A stretch of 64,000 nt of DNA from Perca fluviatilis (lineage: Eukaryota; Chordata; Actinopteri; Perciformes; Percidae): assembly GCF_010015445.1 (NCBI RefSeq), contig NC_053112.1, positions 38,266,665 to 38,330,664 on the forward strand. The letters are read 5' to 3'. How positions within the stretch are numbered: position 1 is the first letter of the stretch; each line of letters begins with the position of its first letter. Below are positions 1 through 10,280 of the stretch, one piece after another. The position numbers and the translations under genes were made by a program. The notes below the pieces were generated by a model. It worked only from the letters and a program-made list of their open reading frames with translations. It ran no database searches and was not told the origin of the DNA.

Positions 1-488
1 TCAGGCTCTATGCAAAAGGTCTTTATCGTGATAGGTGGCGTCAGACAGATGGTTCAGTGGATGTTACTTACGGTGATAAGATTAAGCGTACTGTCATCAT
101 AAGTAACAATGACAATCCTAAATGGCCAGAGACATTTGAGTTTGGACCCATCGTCATTAACATGAAAAACAGACTTACGTTCAGTGTTTATGATGAGGAT
201 TCTTACTGGAACAGTGATCCGCTTGGTGGGTGTTCATTTGATCTGCGTAAAGGAAAAGTGAGCGACAGCTGCATGTTAAATCACGGTACCTTCTTCTTCT
301 CCTACATAGTAGAGTGTGCACCAAGTCTTGGTGGTGACCAATGTCAAGAATACATCCCCTCCCCGATGAGGCCCTCTTTGGCCAAGGTCTTCCACACTAG
401 AAACGGGGTCCTTCTTGGAGAGACAGGGAAGAGGAATGCTACATCAGTCAGTCAGGTTAAGGTCAGCGGTCGACATGAGATGGGGTGA
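1..488 (+). CDS. prf1: Perforin-1-like P1, C-terminal C2 part (5' end outside window)
   Basis: Open frame from base 3 to the stop at 486-488, covering the C2 domain and C-terminal tail of a perforin; the MACPF part lies upstream of the window. In perforins the C2 domain binds Ca2+ and docks the protein on the target membrane. The acidic loops are present: an RDRW..TDG loop at the start, NDNPKW in the middle, YDEDSYW and SDPLG near bases 190-230. The frame is uninterrupted. The tail runs through SVSQVKV to a stop 14 bases past where the P2 type would stop, because a GTCA repeat has one unit fewer. It is almost identical to 34042-34547, where the same 3' end follows a disrupted perforin, so P1 is probably also part of a pseudogene. 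An AATAAA signal follows at 691. Confident in family; function unlikely without the upstream part. Confidence 0.78.
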   Translation, partial: RLYAKGLYRDRWRQTDGSVDVTYGDKIKRTVIISNNDNPKWPETFEFGPIVINMKNRLTFSVYDEDSYWNSDPLGGCSFDLRKGKVSDSCMLNHGTFFFSYIVECAPSLGGDQCQEYIPSPMRPSLAKVFHTRNGVLLGETGKRNATSVSQVKVSGRHEMG

Positions 489-690
489 TGAGAGAATAAG
501 AATTTAAGTTTATGATTATCTTGCATCTCGTTAATTGCATATTTCACACTGTTACTATTTCTTTATTTGACTTTTGTTAACAAAATAATTACACATTCTC
601 AATTTCTCAAATGGAATCCAAATACTGCATGTGTTTGTGAGAAATGTTCTTTTCTTCTGCTCCTTTCTGTTAGTTAAAAAACTAACTGCC

Positions 691-709
691 AATAAAGCAT
701 CAATAAAGA
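691..709 (+). terminator. Polyadenylation signal of P1
   Basis: AATAAA at 691-696, followed closely by a second ATAAA-type signal (703-708). It lies about 200 bases after the P1 stop and the context is conserved at P4 and P5. Confidence 0.6.
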
Positions 710-1215
710 GAACACAGGTGTCAGTGTGATTTATTGTAATAAATATACTGTGTAGTTTTGTGGTTACATGTACAATTGAAATGCATAATCATACAAATGC
801 AAGCAAACGACTAAAGTCAAGAGGGCACACATAGAAGGCTCTTCTCATTTTTCCTCTTCATTTCATCCGATCATTCCTATACATGTTAGGGCTGACAAAA
901 CTGACCCAAAATGGCGTTGTTTCTGGGCATTATGTCCATGAGAGGGCAAACGTAAAAGATACATAACTACAGTACTTTATAGGTATATTTATTTCAACAT
1001 AAACATGTTTTAAAAGGTCTATATGCCTACACATAAAATATACCATAAAACGTCATATACTGTAAATCTTAATTTAATGACCTTATAAATTGTTCTTTAT
1101 ATTCCAATGCAGTAAGTTAACTTGAACCCAAGCTGTTTATTGATACAACTTAAGGACAGATATTTCTCCTTTGAATTGCTTGATGAATGTTTAGTACTGT
1201 CAACAATAGTTCACA

Positions 1216-1282
<67 letters not shown>
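1216..1282. repeat. (CA)n microsatellite at the P2 promoter
   Basis: Nearly perfect CA dinucleotide run directly upstream of the TATA box. The matching tract at P6 (35272-35321) is shorter and P4 has almost none. Confidence 0.95.
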
Positions 1283-1283
<1 letters not shown>

Positions 1284-1285
<2 letters not shown>

Positions 1286-1290
1286 TAAAA
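1284..1290 (+). promoter_or_regulatory. TATA box of P2
   Basis: TATAAAA followed by tgtgtgagaatcac, conserved at the same relative place at P4 (12476) and P6 (35323). Expected transcription start is about 30 bases downstream, giving a first exon of roughly 100 bases that ends at a GTAAGA donor at 1415. Start site inferred, not seen. Confidence 0.6.
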
Positions 1291-1314
1291 TGTGTGAGAA
1301 TCACACACACATAC

Positions 1315-1414
1315 ACACATACACAAATAGTCAAGACTCCACCTCCACATTACCACTATAACATGGGTCAGACATTTGTAAGTTACTGAACAGAGCTTGC
1401 TGTCAACAGCCGAG
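1315..1414 (+). other. Putative non-coding first exon of P2
   Basis: Stretch from about 30 bases after the TATA box to the splice donor cgag|GTAAGA (donor at 1415). The donor context is conserved at P4 (12592) and P6 (35439). The acceptor is tacag immediately before the ATG at 1596. A non-coding first exon followed by two coding exons is the known layout of mammalian PRF1, which supports this reading. The exact 5' end is inferred. Confidence 0.5.
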
Positions 1415-1595
1415 GTAAGACCCTTAAGTTCTCCCCTATCTAGTATAGTAGACAGGGGGTATAGCATAGTATATCCTATTCCTCAGTCATTAGTTTAGTG
1501 ATATCCAATGTATATTGAAATATTACATGCATTGTTTTAACTGATTCTGTGTTCATGCCTTTTACCTTCTGTCCCTATTTATTTCTTCCATACAG

Positions 1596-3446
1596 ATGGC
1601 AAAGCTGTGTGCATCTCATGCTCCTGTGCTGGGCATGGAGTCCTCTGTGTCTTCCATCCAGTGTAAGCTTCCTTGGTACACCGCAGCAATGTGAAAACGC
1701 TCACTTTGTTCCTGGTTACAATCTGGGTGGAGAAGGCTTCGACATCGTCACAATGGAGCGGAAAGGTGCCTATGTCATTGACACTGAAACATGGAAGCGC
1801 TTGGCAATGGCACTTGCAGGCTATACACCAAACAGCTACATGAATGGAGAGAGCCAGAAGGTTCCAGCTGCCATGGTGGACTGGAGAACCCTCCCCAAGT
1901 GCAGTTTAAAGGTCTCCGGTATCGAGTATGATTCTGTCGAAACTCTTGTCAATGATTCTACATCATCCGTGTCCAATGATTGGAAAATTGGCCTTGAAAT
2001 CCCTGTAGATCCGTCTGTCACTCTTGGTGTTGGTTTTGGAGGTTCCCACTCCAAAGAATCTACCTTTGCCATGCAAAGTCGAAACAAGACCACTACAACT
2101 TCTTTAGCCATTCTGTCTACTGTAGCTTCTACCGGTGAGTATATGCACAGATATTTGTCTTTTGTCATTAACTTCATTCTTAAAGTGACAAATATGAATA
2201 TTACCTGTAATCTTAATACTTAATACTGCAATCGACAGTAACTTATGTATATGATCCCTGTGTTTTACAGCTACAGAATGGCAATAAAACCTCCACTGAG
2301 TCATGACTTTGAATCAGCTGTGAACTCCCCTTCCGTCCTATTCACGTAAGACAGAGCCATCATATCGCAGTCTGATTGACACATATGGTACACATTACAT
2401 CACACAAGTGTCTCTGGGGGAAATAAAAGCAAGCACTGCTGTCCGGACCTGCCAGACAACCATGAGTGGACTGTCTGCAACAGAAGTCAAAGACTGTTTG
2501 TCAGTTGAGGCGTCTGCTAGCTTTGCAAGTACTGCTAGCATTAAGGCTGAGTACAAACACTGTCAGGCAAAGAAGCAGGAGTTAGGCTCCAGTCAAAGTT
2601 TCAGCAGTACATTTAATGAGCATTACCACAGAGGTCATTGGTGGAAACATCAACGAGGGTGACATCCTCTTTGAAGGCCAATCAAACCCCTCTGTCTATA
2701 ACAACTGGCTTAGCTCACTGAAAACCACACCTGATGTGGTCCGATACAATATAAATCCCCTGCACACCATACTGCCAGCTGGTCATATTGCCAGAGCTGG
2801 ACTGAAGCAAGAGGTGGAGAAGTACATCAAGAAAAATGCAGTGTTGAAAAAATGCTCAGAAACCTGTAAGATTGGGCACAGATCCAGCAAAAGGGATCCT
2901 TGTGCTTGTGTTTGTAACAGTAGTCAGAATATCAAGTCAAACTGCTGTCCTGCTGGGAAAGGTCTTGCAACATTAAAGGTTTTCAGGCTCTATGCAGAAG
3001 GTCTTTATGGTGATAAGTGGACTCAGACAGATGGTTCAGTGGAGGTTAGTTACGGTGATAAGAATAAGCGTACTGTCATCATAAGTGACAATGACAATCC
3101 TAAATGGCCAGAGACATTTGAGTTTGGACCCATCGTCATTAACATGAAAAACAGACTTACATTCGGTGTTTATGATGAGGATACTTACTGGAACAGTGAT
3201 CAACTTGGTGAGTGTTCATTTGATCTGCGTAAAGGAAAAGTGAGCGACAGCTGCATGTTTAAGCACGGTACCTTCTTCTTCTCCTACATAGTAGAGTGCG
3301 CACCAAGTCTTGGTGGTGACCAATGTCAAGAATACATCCCCTCCCCGATGAGTCCCTCTTTGGCCAAGGTCTTCCACACTAGAAACGGGATCCTTCTTGG
3401 AGAGACAGGGAAGAGGAATGCTACATCAGTCAGTCAGTCAGGTTAA
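1596..3446 (+). CDS. prf1: Perforin-1-like P2, full length, with frame breaks
   Basis: Pore-forming immune effector of the perforin family, secreted via lytic granules. Coding exon 1 is 1596-2134 (donor GTGAGT) and coding exon 2 is 2271-3446 after an acceptor ending in ttttacag. Domains in order: hydrophobic signal peptide; N-terminal FVPGYNLGGEGFDI block; MACPF domain with the signature YGTHY near 2388-2402; cysteine-rich EGF-like segment with CACVC and NCCP around 2908-2950; C2 domain with NDNPKW, YDEDTYW and SDQLGEC. The segment 2616-3446 is fully open. The N-terminal half carries single-base length changes near 1609, 2076, 2330 and 2623, a compensated shift at 1799-1832 and an in-frame 3-base loss near 2417. 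P6 is intact at most of these places, so the breaks may be real or consensus errors. Stop is at 3444-3446; the AATAAA signal is at 3594. Confidence 0.78.
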
Positions 3447-3593
3447 GGTCACTTGTCGACTTGAGATGAGAGAATTAGGATTTAATTTTATGATTATCTT
3501 GCTTGTAGTTAATTGCATTGTTCACACTGTTACTATGTCTTCATTTGACTTTTGTTTACAACAATAATTGCACATGTTCTTTCCAAATCTGCC

Positions 3594-3599
3594 AATAAA
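3594..3599 (+). terminator. Polyadenylation signal of P2
   Basis: AATAAA about 150 bases after the stop, in a context identical to that after P6 (37624). Confidence 0.6.
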
Positions 3600-4281
3600 G
3601 CATCAACAAAGACAACACAGGTGTCTGTCTGATTTTATGTATGAAAAATACTGTGTAGTTTAGTGGTTTACATGTAAAAATGAAATGCATACTCATGTAT
3701 AGACTATCCAAAACTTTAAATACTTGAAATATAAGAACCAATTAAAATAATTTAATAGTAACAGCTGAGTAACAGCTGTTTTTTTTTTTAGTTTCATCTC
3801 TGGAAAAAATGTTCATTGTCCTACTTTTCAGCTAAATATTGAACTGTGACAGTCTTCACTTCTGGCTAAGGTGTAGAGGGGAGGGATTCAAGCTGAGAGA
3901 ACACACAGATATAAGTCTAGATTGCTTACTTCAGCTTTAGCCATGCTCAGTGATACTGTAGCTCTTGTATTAAACATGTTTAACCTACAGCTACTGTGAC
4001 TAAAACAATATAATGTCAAATTATCTTCCCTAATTCCCAACATGTTTTGCAGGCCAAATGTTGTTTTCTGGGGTCATGCACTGTAGGGATCAAGGCTAAT
4101 ACAAAAAGTACTAACTAACACATAATCATCATATCATGGTGACATTGAAGAAAATGCACATGACAAGCAGGACAGTCATAAAATGTGCTAGAGTAGGAGG
4201 AACAAAAACCCCAAATAAAGGAACAGAAACACATGTGAATGTGTTGGTGTATGGAGTATCCGTGATACACACGATACACAC
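3600..4281. other. Unannotated stretch downstream of P2
   Basis: AT-rich sequence with a short T run at about 3780 and no coding signal. It is repeated nearly base for base at 37630-38307. Confidence 0.7.
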
Positions 4282-4503
4282 GGTGTCTATAAAAATATTC
4301 ACCCCCTTTTTCCTGTTTCCCAAAATGTAATAATTGTGAATGTGATGGTATAATTATGAAAAATGATGTGAGGTGTGGTGGCTGTAGAGTCATTTGAAGG
4401 CACATTTGCCTCAGCAAGGTACAAAGCAATAACAGTAACACTCCTACTTTTTTATTTTTTTGAAAAATTACGTGACAAAATAGGTATTGGGTGGGACAAT
4501 TTA

Positions 4504-4547
<44 letters not shown>

Positions 4548-4597
4548 GGTGGTGGTGGTGGTGGGGGGTTCGTTAACAGGCATAAGACACATATAAA

Positions 4598-4671
<74 letters not shown>

Positions 4672-4942
4672 AATAAATTGTCCCACCCAATACCTATTTT
4701 CCATCAATGTAGTCACATCATTTTTTCAAAACAATAAAAAATAGGAGTCATAAGTTACATTTCATGTTATTGCTTTGTACCTGCTGAGCCAAATGTGCCT
4801 TCAAATTACTCTAAAGCCACCACACCTAATATAACACATATACATATATATAACATATATATATACACATAATTATACCATCACATTGCCAATTATTCAA
4901 TTTTGGGAAACAGGAAAAAGGGTGAATATTTTTATAGACACC
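4282..4942. repeat. 660-bp palindromic element with TG/CA centre (copy 1)
   Basis: Long inverted repeat. The left arm starts ggtgtctataaaaatattc and the right arm ends in its reverse complement. The arms run about 4282-4548 and 4600-4942 and include complementary (TG)n (4507-4548) and (CA)n (4600-4668) tracts, so almost the whole unit could fold back. Arm length and lack of coding capacity suggest a foldback MITE; the superfamily is not determined and no target duplication is clear. A second copy is at 38308-38956. Confidence 0.8.
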
Positions 4943-5755
4943 ATCTAAAGTAATGTGTCATTTTACAACCAGTTATTAGCTTGCATGCTCTCATCAGCCT
5001 AGAATATGGAACCAGCCACCCACCGTTACTGAAATAAATTAATACAGATATATTGTGTTGATAACAGTGTTTTTTGCAAAGCTGCTCGGCTGTGCAACAA
5101 GTTTAGACAGCCACAGACAGCCACAATATCATACCTCTGCCCGCGCTCCGTGATCATATGTAAAATGTTGCAGATTTGTAAAATGGGGAAGTGAGAAGTG
5201 TTTGTGTGAACTGTTGCTCTGAGCTTCTCATTAACTTCTAAACACAACGTTAAAATATAGGTTTGCTTCAACCCAGACATTATTGAATTGTTGTTTCCTA
5301 GCAATTATAATGACTGATTGAACTAACTATTCCGCTGCAACATCTAAAAAGCATAACCACAGATCATCCATTCTATTTCTCAATTGTTCAATTCAGATCA
5401 ACTGTATTTGTTTATCCTAGTCATGGTCAAAGGAATGAAAGACAAGGGCTATATACACTTTGCACAAGTAAAATACATTCAAATCTACGAGTAAAAAATG
5501 TTGGATGCTTTTGGACTGTGGGAGGAAAACCACACATCCAATGGGGCCCAATATTTGCACCATAAAAAGGATGTGCAAAATAAACATGATTAAACCTGAT
5601 GGAGAGCACCTGCCAAAGGACTACACTTTGCTTCCCGTTTTCAATAAGGCCTTAACTTGTCACAGGTTCAGCCTCAACCTTGTTTGGTTTCTCATTCCAT
5701 TCTCAAAGCTTTTTCCCAATACTAATTGGGCATTCAGACCGCTATCAGCACTGAG
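4943..5755. other. Unannotated stretch
   Basis: No coding signal or recognised repeat. Shared with 38957-39793. Confidence 0.6.
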
Positions 5756-6285
5756 TTAAAGTGATGGTTCGAGTTAATTTACCTAGGTCCTTTGCACCCG
5801 ACCTCGAGCAAACACCCCCAAGCTTTTTCACCTGGGTCTAACATTGGGCGAGGATTAGCGTAGGGTAGCGTTAGCCGCTGAATGGCTTAGCGGGCTATGG
5901 ACCCACGTTTGTATCTCTTAAATGACTAATAATGCCCGAGAGTTAGACTCACAGCAGCAACAACAGCAGCAGAGAGCAGAAACCAGCAGGCAAGTGTTAT
6001 TTACATAAACTTCTGGTGTACTTACAAACTTTCCAATCCCGTTTACTTGATTACATAACCTATATGTACTAGTGTAGACCTTTGGTATCATTTCGGGCAT
6101 TATTAGTCATTTAAAGAGATACAAACGTGGGTCCATTAGCCCGCGCTAAGCTATTCAGCGGCTAATGCTACTCACGCTTAACTTCGCCCAATGTTAGACC
6201 CAGGTGAAAAAGCTTCTGGGGAGTGTTTGGCTCGAGGTCGTGGTGCAAAGGACCCTAGGGTGAATTACTCCAACCATCACTTTAA
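5756..6285. mobile_element. 530-bp palindromic MITE flanked by TTAA (copy 1)
   Basis: Inverted arms of about 180 bases each. The left arm begins agtgatggttcg after TTAA and the right arm ends ccatcact before TTAA. The centre (about 5935-6095) contains a CAG/CTG-rich stretch. TTAA on both sides fits piggyBac- or Kolobok-type target use, but the family is inferred only. A second copy is at 39794-40327. Confidence 0.75.
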
Positions 6286-7583
6286 ATCAACGCAGTGGGC
6301 TGCGTTAGGTAGGGGTTGATGTTGCTTCAGGTACCCTGACACATGGAACACTGAACAATCCACTAACTCCAGTTTTAGTAAAGAGCCGTGTATTGTATAT
6401 GATGTACATGGGCCATGTTCCTCATGCCAGCATCAGATATCACAAAGTGATATGTTTACAAAAAGATGGTTGCTGCTGGATAATTGAGATGTGTAAATTC
6501 CCGTATCTGTTATAGAAGATATCAACAGCGCATTATTTTTAAAGAGGAACAGAGACCCGCTGATCAAGGCATTTGGCGATCGGAAGATGTTTTTTGCCCG
6601 TCCTTCCTCACGGGGATTCAACAAAGTCCTTAATTTATCAGCTGGCCCCGATGGTCGCTAAGGAGGTGGGAGCTCTGATTGGTTGTAGGTCTATCCAATT
6701 GAGTGCAGAGGCATTTTTCTTTCCTGGTTCGGTTGAAACCGCCCCCATAATCACAACCCGGTGGGGGCGGTATCAGACTCATATTCTGACTAGAATCTGA
6801 GTATGACGATGTCAGTGCAGATCATCGCAATGGCAAAGCACCCCTCCACCACCACCCCTCCCGCTCACCACCAGTCCTTTGCAGATTCATCAGCTCCGAT
6901 TAGCCTTATCAGCCTTATCAGCCTGAGCAGAATCACTATCATCAGAAAAATTAGCCGCTACCACCACCAGTGTCTGGATTTATTTCACTGATGCTCAGGG
7001 TTGACACCTCGATTAAAATCTCTATGTGACACAAGATCTTTTTTAACTATCACCTGTCATGTGTTATAATAAACATTTATCTTTACTTCCCTTAACTTGT
7101 ACTTTCCTGATTGACCTACACCCAGCTCCACAGCCATGGGGTTAACATGCTTCCATCTCTGAACAAAACCTTTGTGATTTGTAAGATGTAGTGATGATGG
7201 CTGGTTAGCCGGCTGAGAGAACACATATAAATAGGGAGTTAGTATTTCCCTCTCTTATAGGCTGGCTGAGTCAGTGAAAGCAAGTGACAGAGATCATCAG
7301 TGTGTCAGTTGTGTAATAGCTTCATCAACACATCGTCCGGATTATGTTGTCCTTTATAGTCACTCCTTAGGTTCTCTTATGGAGTCTACTGTTCTGTTAA
7401 CTCTGCATTTCTGCTATATAATGCAAACATTTTCATGGATATTTGGCTTCATTTGGTAGAGTTTGGGGTCTGTTTTACTTAATTCGGGAATGAAGATAAT
7501 TTATTCAATTTCTATAGTCAAGTCAATGGCACCATCTTCTGGGCAAAATCGGACTCCATAGATTGAGACTGATATTCAACCTG

Positions 7584-7651
<68 letters not shown>

Positions 7652-8097
7652 TGTGTGTGAGCTGCATGTTGTGTATGTATAATTCAAAGATAAAGGAACC
7701 TTTTTTTATTAAACATAACAGGTTGTAGAGGAAGGATAAAAAAAAACTACAGAATAAAAGTAGCCCACCTTTTCTTTAATTCCCCATGTTGATCCCTGCA
7801 CCTGCTTGCTGATCTGGCTTTCACCTCTGTATATGAAATATCAAAAGCGTAGCTTTCTGAGAAGCAAAGCATCTGAGGACACTCACTGTGTTTATTTAGT
7901 TAGAGGCACATCTAGCTCAAAACAAGTTTGGGAAACTGAAAATAGCTAATGTTCTCATAACTTGCCCGCGTCCAAAGACATGATATTGCTACTTTTACTT
8001 AACTTTGTGCATCAAGCATGAACTTCCATTCATCAAGTTGCACAAACATGACTCCATATAAATGCTAATGTTGCTCCGTAACTGCTGGATATGTTAA
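6286..8097. other. Remainder of block A1 before the gap
   Basis: No credible coding region. It holds a (TG)n tract at about 7587-7662 and a short repeated ccttatcag motif near 6905-6925. It is duplicated at 40328-42112. Confidence 0.65.
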
Positions 8098-8116
8098 AGC
8101 AATACGTAATACCGCG

Positions 8117-8616
8117 NNNNNNNNNNNNNNNNNNNNNNNNNNNNNNNNNNNNNNNNNNNNNNNNNNNNNNNNNNNNNNNNNNNNNNNNNNNNNNNNNNNN
8201 NNNNNNNNNNNNNNNNNNNNNNNNNNNNNNNNNNNNNNNNNNNNNNNNNNNNNNNNNNNNNNNNNNNNNNNNNNNNNNNNNNNNNNNNNNNNNNNNNNNN
8301 NNNNNNNNNNNNNNNNNNNNNNNNNNNNNNNNNNNNNNNNNNNNNNNNNNNNNNNNNNNNNNNNNNNNNNNNNNNNNNNNNNNNNNNNNNNNNNNNNNNN
8401 NNNNNNNNNNNNNNNNNNNNNNNNNNNNNNNNNNNNNNNNNNNNNNNNNNNNNNNNNNNNNNNNNNNNNNNNNNNNNNNNNNNNNNNNNNNNNNNNNNNN
8501 NNNNNNNNNNNNNNNNNNNNNNNNNNNNNNNNNNNNNNNNNNNNNNNNNNNNNNNNNNNNNNNNNNNNNNNNNNNNNNNNNNNNNNNNNNNNNNNNNNNN
8601 NNNNNNNNNNNNNNNN
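8117..8616. other. Assembly gap (500 N)
   Basis: Exactly 500 Ns, the placeholder length of an unsized scaffold gap. An 11-base inverted repeat (caatacgtaat / attacgtattg) lies on its two edges at about 8100-8110 and 8632-8642. Confidence 0.98.
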
Positions 8617-8710
8617 TCTTTTTTTTTTCGCCATTACGTATTGTTATCCTCCGCCCACTGGAAAGGTTCCCGCCGCGTGATAAAATGCTCGCATACGTGT
8701 TTGATGTCAT

Positions 8711-9178
8711 CTAAAAGTGGGCTTCCAGACCTAAACAGTCGGTCATAAGCTGGTGTCCCTTCCCGCTCTGTGATATCTTCATCAGGGCTCTGGTCATGTG
8801 GATGTTCCACGGTACATTCTGGTACCCGTCACGCACCATCACCGAGTAAAACCGTTGACTGAAATGGTACGGTCCTCCAGTAGTCCCGGATATTTGGTCA
8901 GTCTCACCAGTGCAAAAAGAAAAGTCAGTCCTAAATATTTTGCAAAAATTCTTCAACAGTGAAGTTTCTTCGGTAACATTTTTTGTAATAATTGGCAATG
9001 CTTCGCAGCCGCATTTTGTGTTATTACACAACGCGGTTTCGCTAAGCACTGGGTCACTTCGGATTTCAAAAAAGTTTTGAAAAGGTCCAATGGTGTATAT
9101 GGATGGGCTGAGCTTGATGTCCTGGCTTCTTGGTTGGGACGAACCTTTGGGGCACTGAGGGATGTCTGGCTGACTCAC
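8711..9178 (-). CDS. Unrecognised 155-codon ORF
   Basis: Open frame on the minus strand from ATG at 9178 to a stop near 8711. The product has many cysteines and aromatic residues (for example CNNTKCGC, GGPYHFSQRFYSVMVRDGY, NVPWNIHMTRALMKIS) and does not look like low-complexity read-through. Immediately upstream on the minus strand the sequence reads aatatggaacag, which could be a splice acceptor, so this may be an exon or a transposon ORF rather than a whole gene. The next minus-strand segment (9200-9500) has short repeats encoding a Ser/Thr/Ala-rich stretch. No family recognised. Confidence 0.3.
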   Translation of the reverse strand: MSQPDIPQCPKGSSQPRSQDIKLSPSIYTIGPFQNFFEIRSDPVLSETALCNNTKCGCEALPIITKNVTEETSLLKNFCKIFRTDFSFCTGETDQISGTTGGPYHFSQRFYSVMVRDGYQNVPWNIHMTRALMKISQSGKGHQLMTDCLGLEAHF

Positions 9179-9344
9179 TGTTCCATATTTGTTGGGGCTG
9201 CTGGCCGGTGATCTAGATCTTTAATCTGCGGGATGACTCGCACTTCGCTGTACCGGATCTGGATTCAATCTTGATCGGGACCTTGGACCGTGTTTCCCTC
9301 GCGATCTTTGACTGCCCGCATCTATTCCTGGCAGCTGCTGATGC

Positions 9345-9440
9345 TGCAGCAGAAGTGGAAGGCTGGGATGCAGCAGAAGTGGAAGGCTGGATGTTTCAAG
9401 CAATAGTGGAACCGGGATGCGCAGCAGAAGTGGAAGGGCC
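9345..9440. repeat. Short tandem repeat, gcagcagaagtggaagg units
   Basis: Three near-identical cores of about 20 bases at 9345, 9370 and 9420, spaced about 25 and 50 bases apart. Confidence 0.6.
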
Positions 9441-9644
9441 CTCAGCAGAAGAATGGGATTTCACGGCCGGGTGGGTGGGCTTGGTGTCTTCATTATCACG
9501 ACTGTAAAACAAATAAATAAAGCAAGTCATTAGACTGCGCCATATCAGATCAATGAGTGCCGTACTTTACTGGCCATAAGATAAATAACAATGGCTGAGA
9601 TTGCTACTGTACCCCCAACCCAATTCACAGCTGTAAAAGCGGTG

Positions 9645-9840
9645 AGCAGTGTTGGAAAGCCCCACCCCACTACAACATCCTTGAGATACTTTCTCCACAG
9701 CCGTTGTGAAGTGTTGAAAGCCCCACCCCCACTCAAGCAAACATCCTCGGAGACATATTCTCTTCTCCATACAGCCAAAAGGTGTGGAAGTGGGTTGAAA
9801 GCCCCACCCCCCACTACAACATCCCTTGGTAGCCCAGGCA
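9645..9840. repeat. Minisatellite, ~66-78-bp units
   Basis: Three degenerate units, each containing ttgaaagccccaccccc-type cores followed by acatcc and, in the first two, a ctc(c)a(ta)cagcc segment. It makes both strands look open for 100-150 codons, which I attribute to repetition rather than coding. Confidence 0.6.
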
Positions 9841-10280
9841 AACCACCAAACCTCAGACAAGAAATGGCTGAGAGACAGTGCCGTAATCCACAAGTCTTAC
9901 TTTCACTCTGTAAACAAACACTAAATACTTTTACCGAACTTATTTTTGCATATTTAGAAACGCTACTGTCGCATTTCTATTTTATCATATACTTTTTTAC
10001 GTGTTTTTTTTTTTTAATACTTTTTACAGTAAAAAAATAAATGGTAATTTCTTTACTCTTCAGGGGTCTAGACCATCCTGGTAATCTAGTTCCTCATCTG
10101 TCAAAAGCTCTCTTCTCCTGAATATCCATCATCCTGCATGGCATCAAAAGGCCACGCTTTGATAAACGTCCATATTTCTCTCATGATCCATTTTTTCTCC
10201 GTGTTTCTCTGTGTATCCTCAAAACTACTTTGCCGTACGGCTCTCTCACTCCTATATCAGAGCTTCGCAGTTGCGCGTAG
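9841..10280. other. Unannotated stretch
   Basis: AT-rich with a T run near 10005-10016; no coding signal recognised. Confidence 0.5.

Larger units (their letters stand above)
489..1283. other. P1-P2 intergenic stretch
   Basis: AT-rich spacer holding the P1 3' UTR and the upstream region of P2. The same stretch lies between P5 and P6 (34548-35322) and, interrupted by a small MITE, downstream of P4 (14632-15428). No ORF of note. It ends in a (CA)n tract at about 1216-1282 abutting the P2 TATA box. Confidence 0.7.
1..8097. repeat. Block A1: ~8-kb duplicated segment
   Basis: Colinear and near-identical with 34042-42112 (8097 versus 8071 bases). It includes a perforin 3' end, a complete perforin and both palindromic elements. 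Differences are mostly one- or two-base indels in homopolymers and microsatellite lengths. Similarity stops at 8097, only 19 bases before the N gap. It is either a recent segmental duplication or an unmerged haplotype or assembly duplicate. Confidence 0.9.

Noticed and set aside
1122..1467. ORFs over the CA repeat at 1216-1282 (and similar ones at 4452-4690, 38325-38740, 47839-48156, 63401-63690)
   Set aside because: Their residues are almost all His-Thr or Cys-Val from CA/TG dinucleotides; repeat read-through, not genes.
7274..7459. 61-codon ORF repeated at 41314-41499
   Set aside because: Conservation is explained by the block duplication; the two versions differ by frame-affecting indels just inside and have no domain.
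8033..8714. Open frames across the N gap
   Set aside because: They are open only because Ns cannot contain stops.
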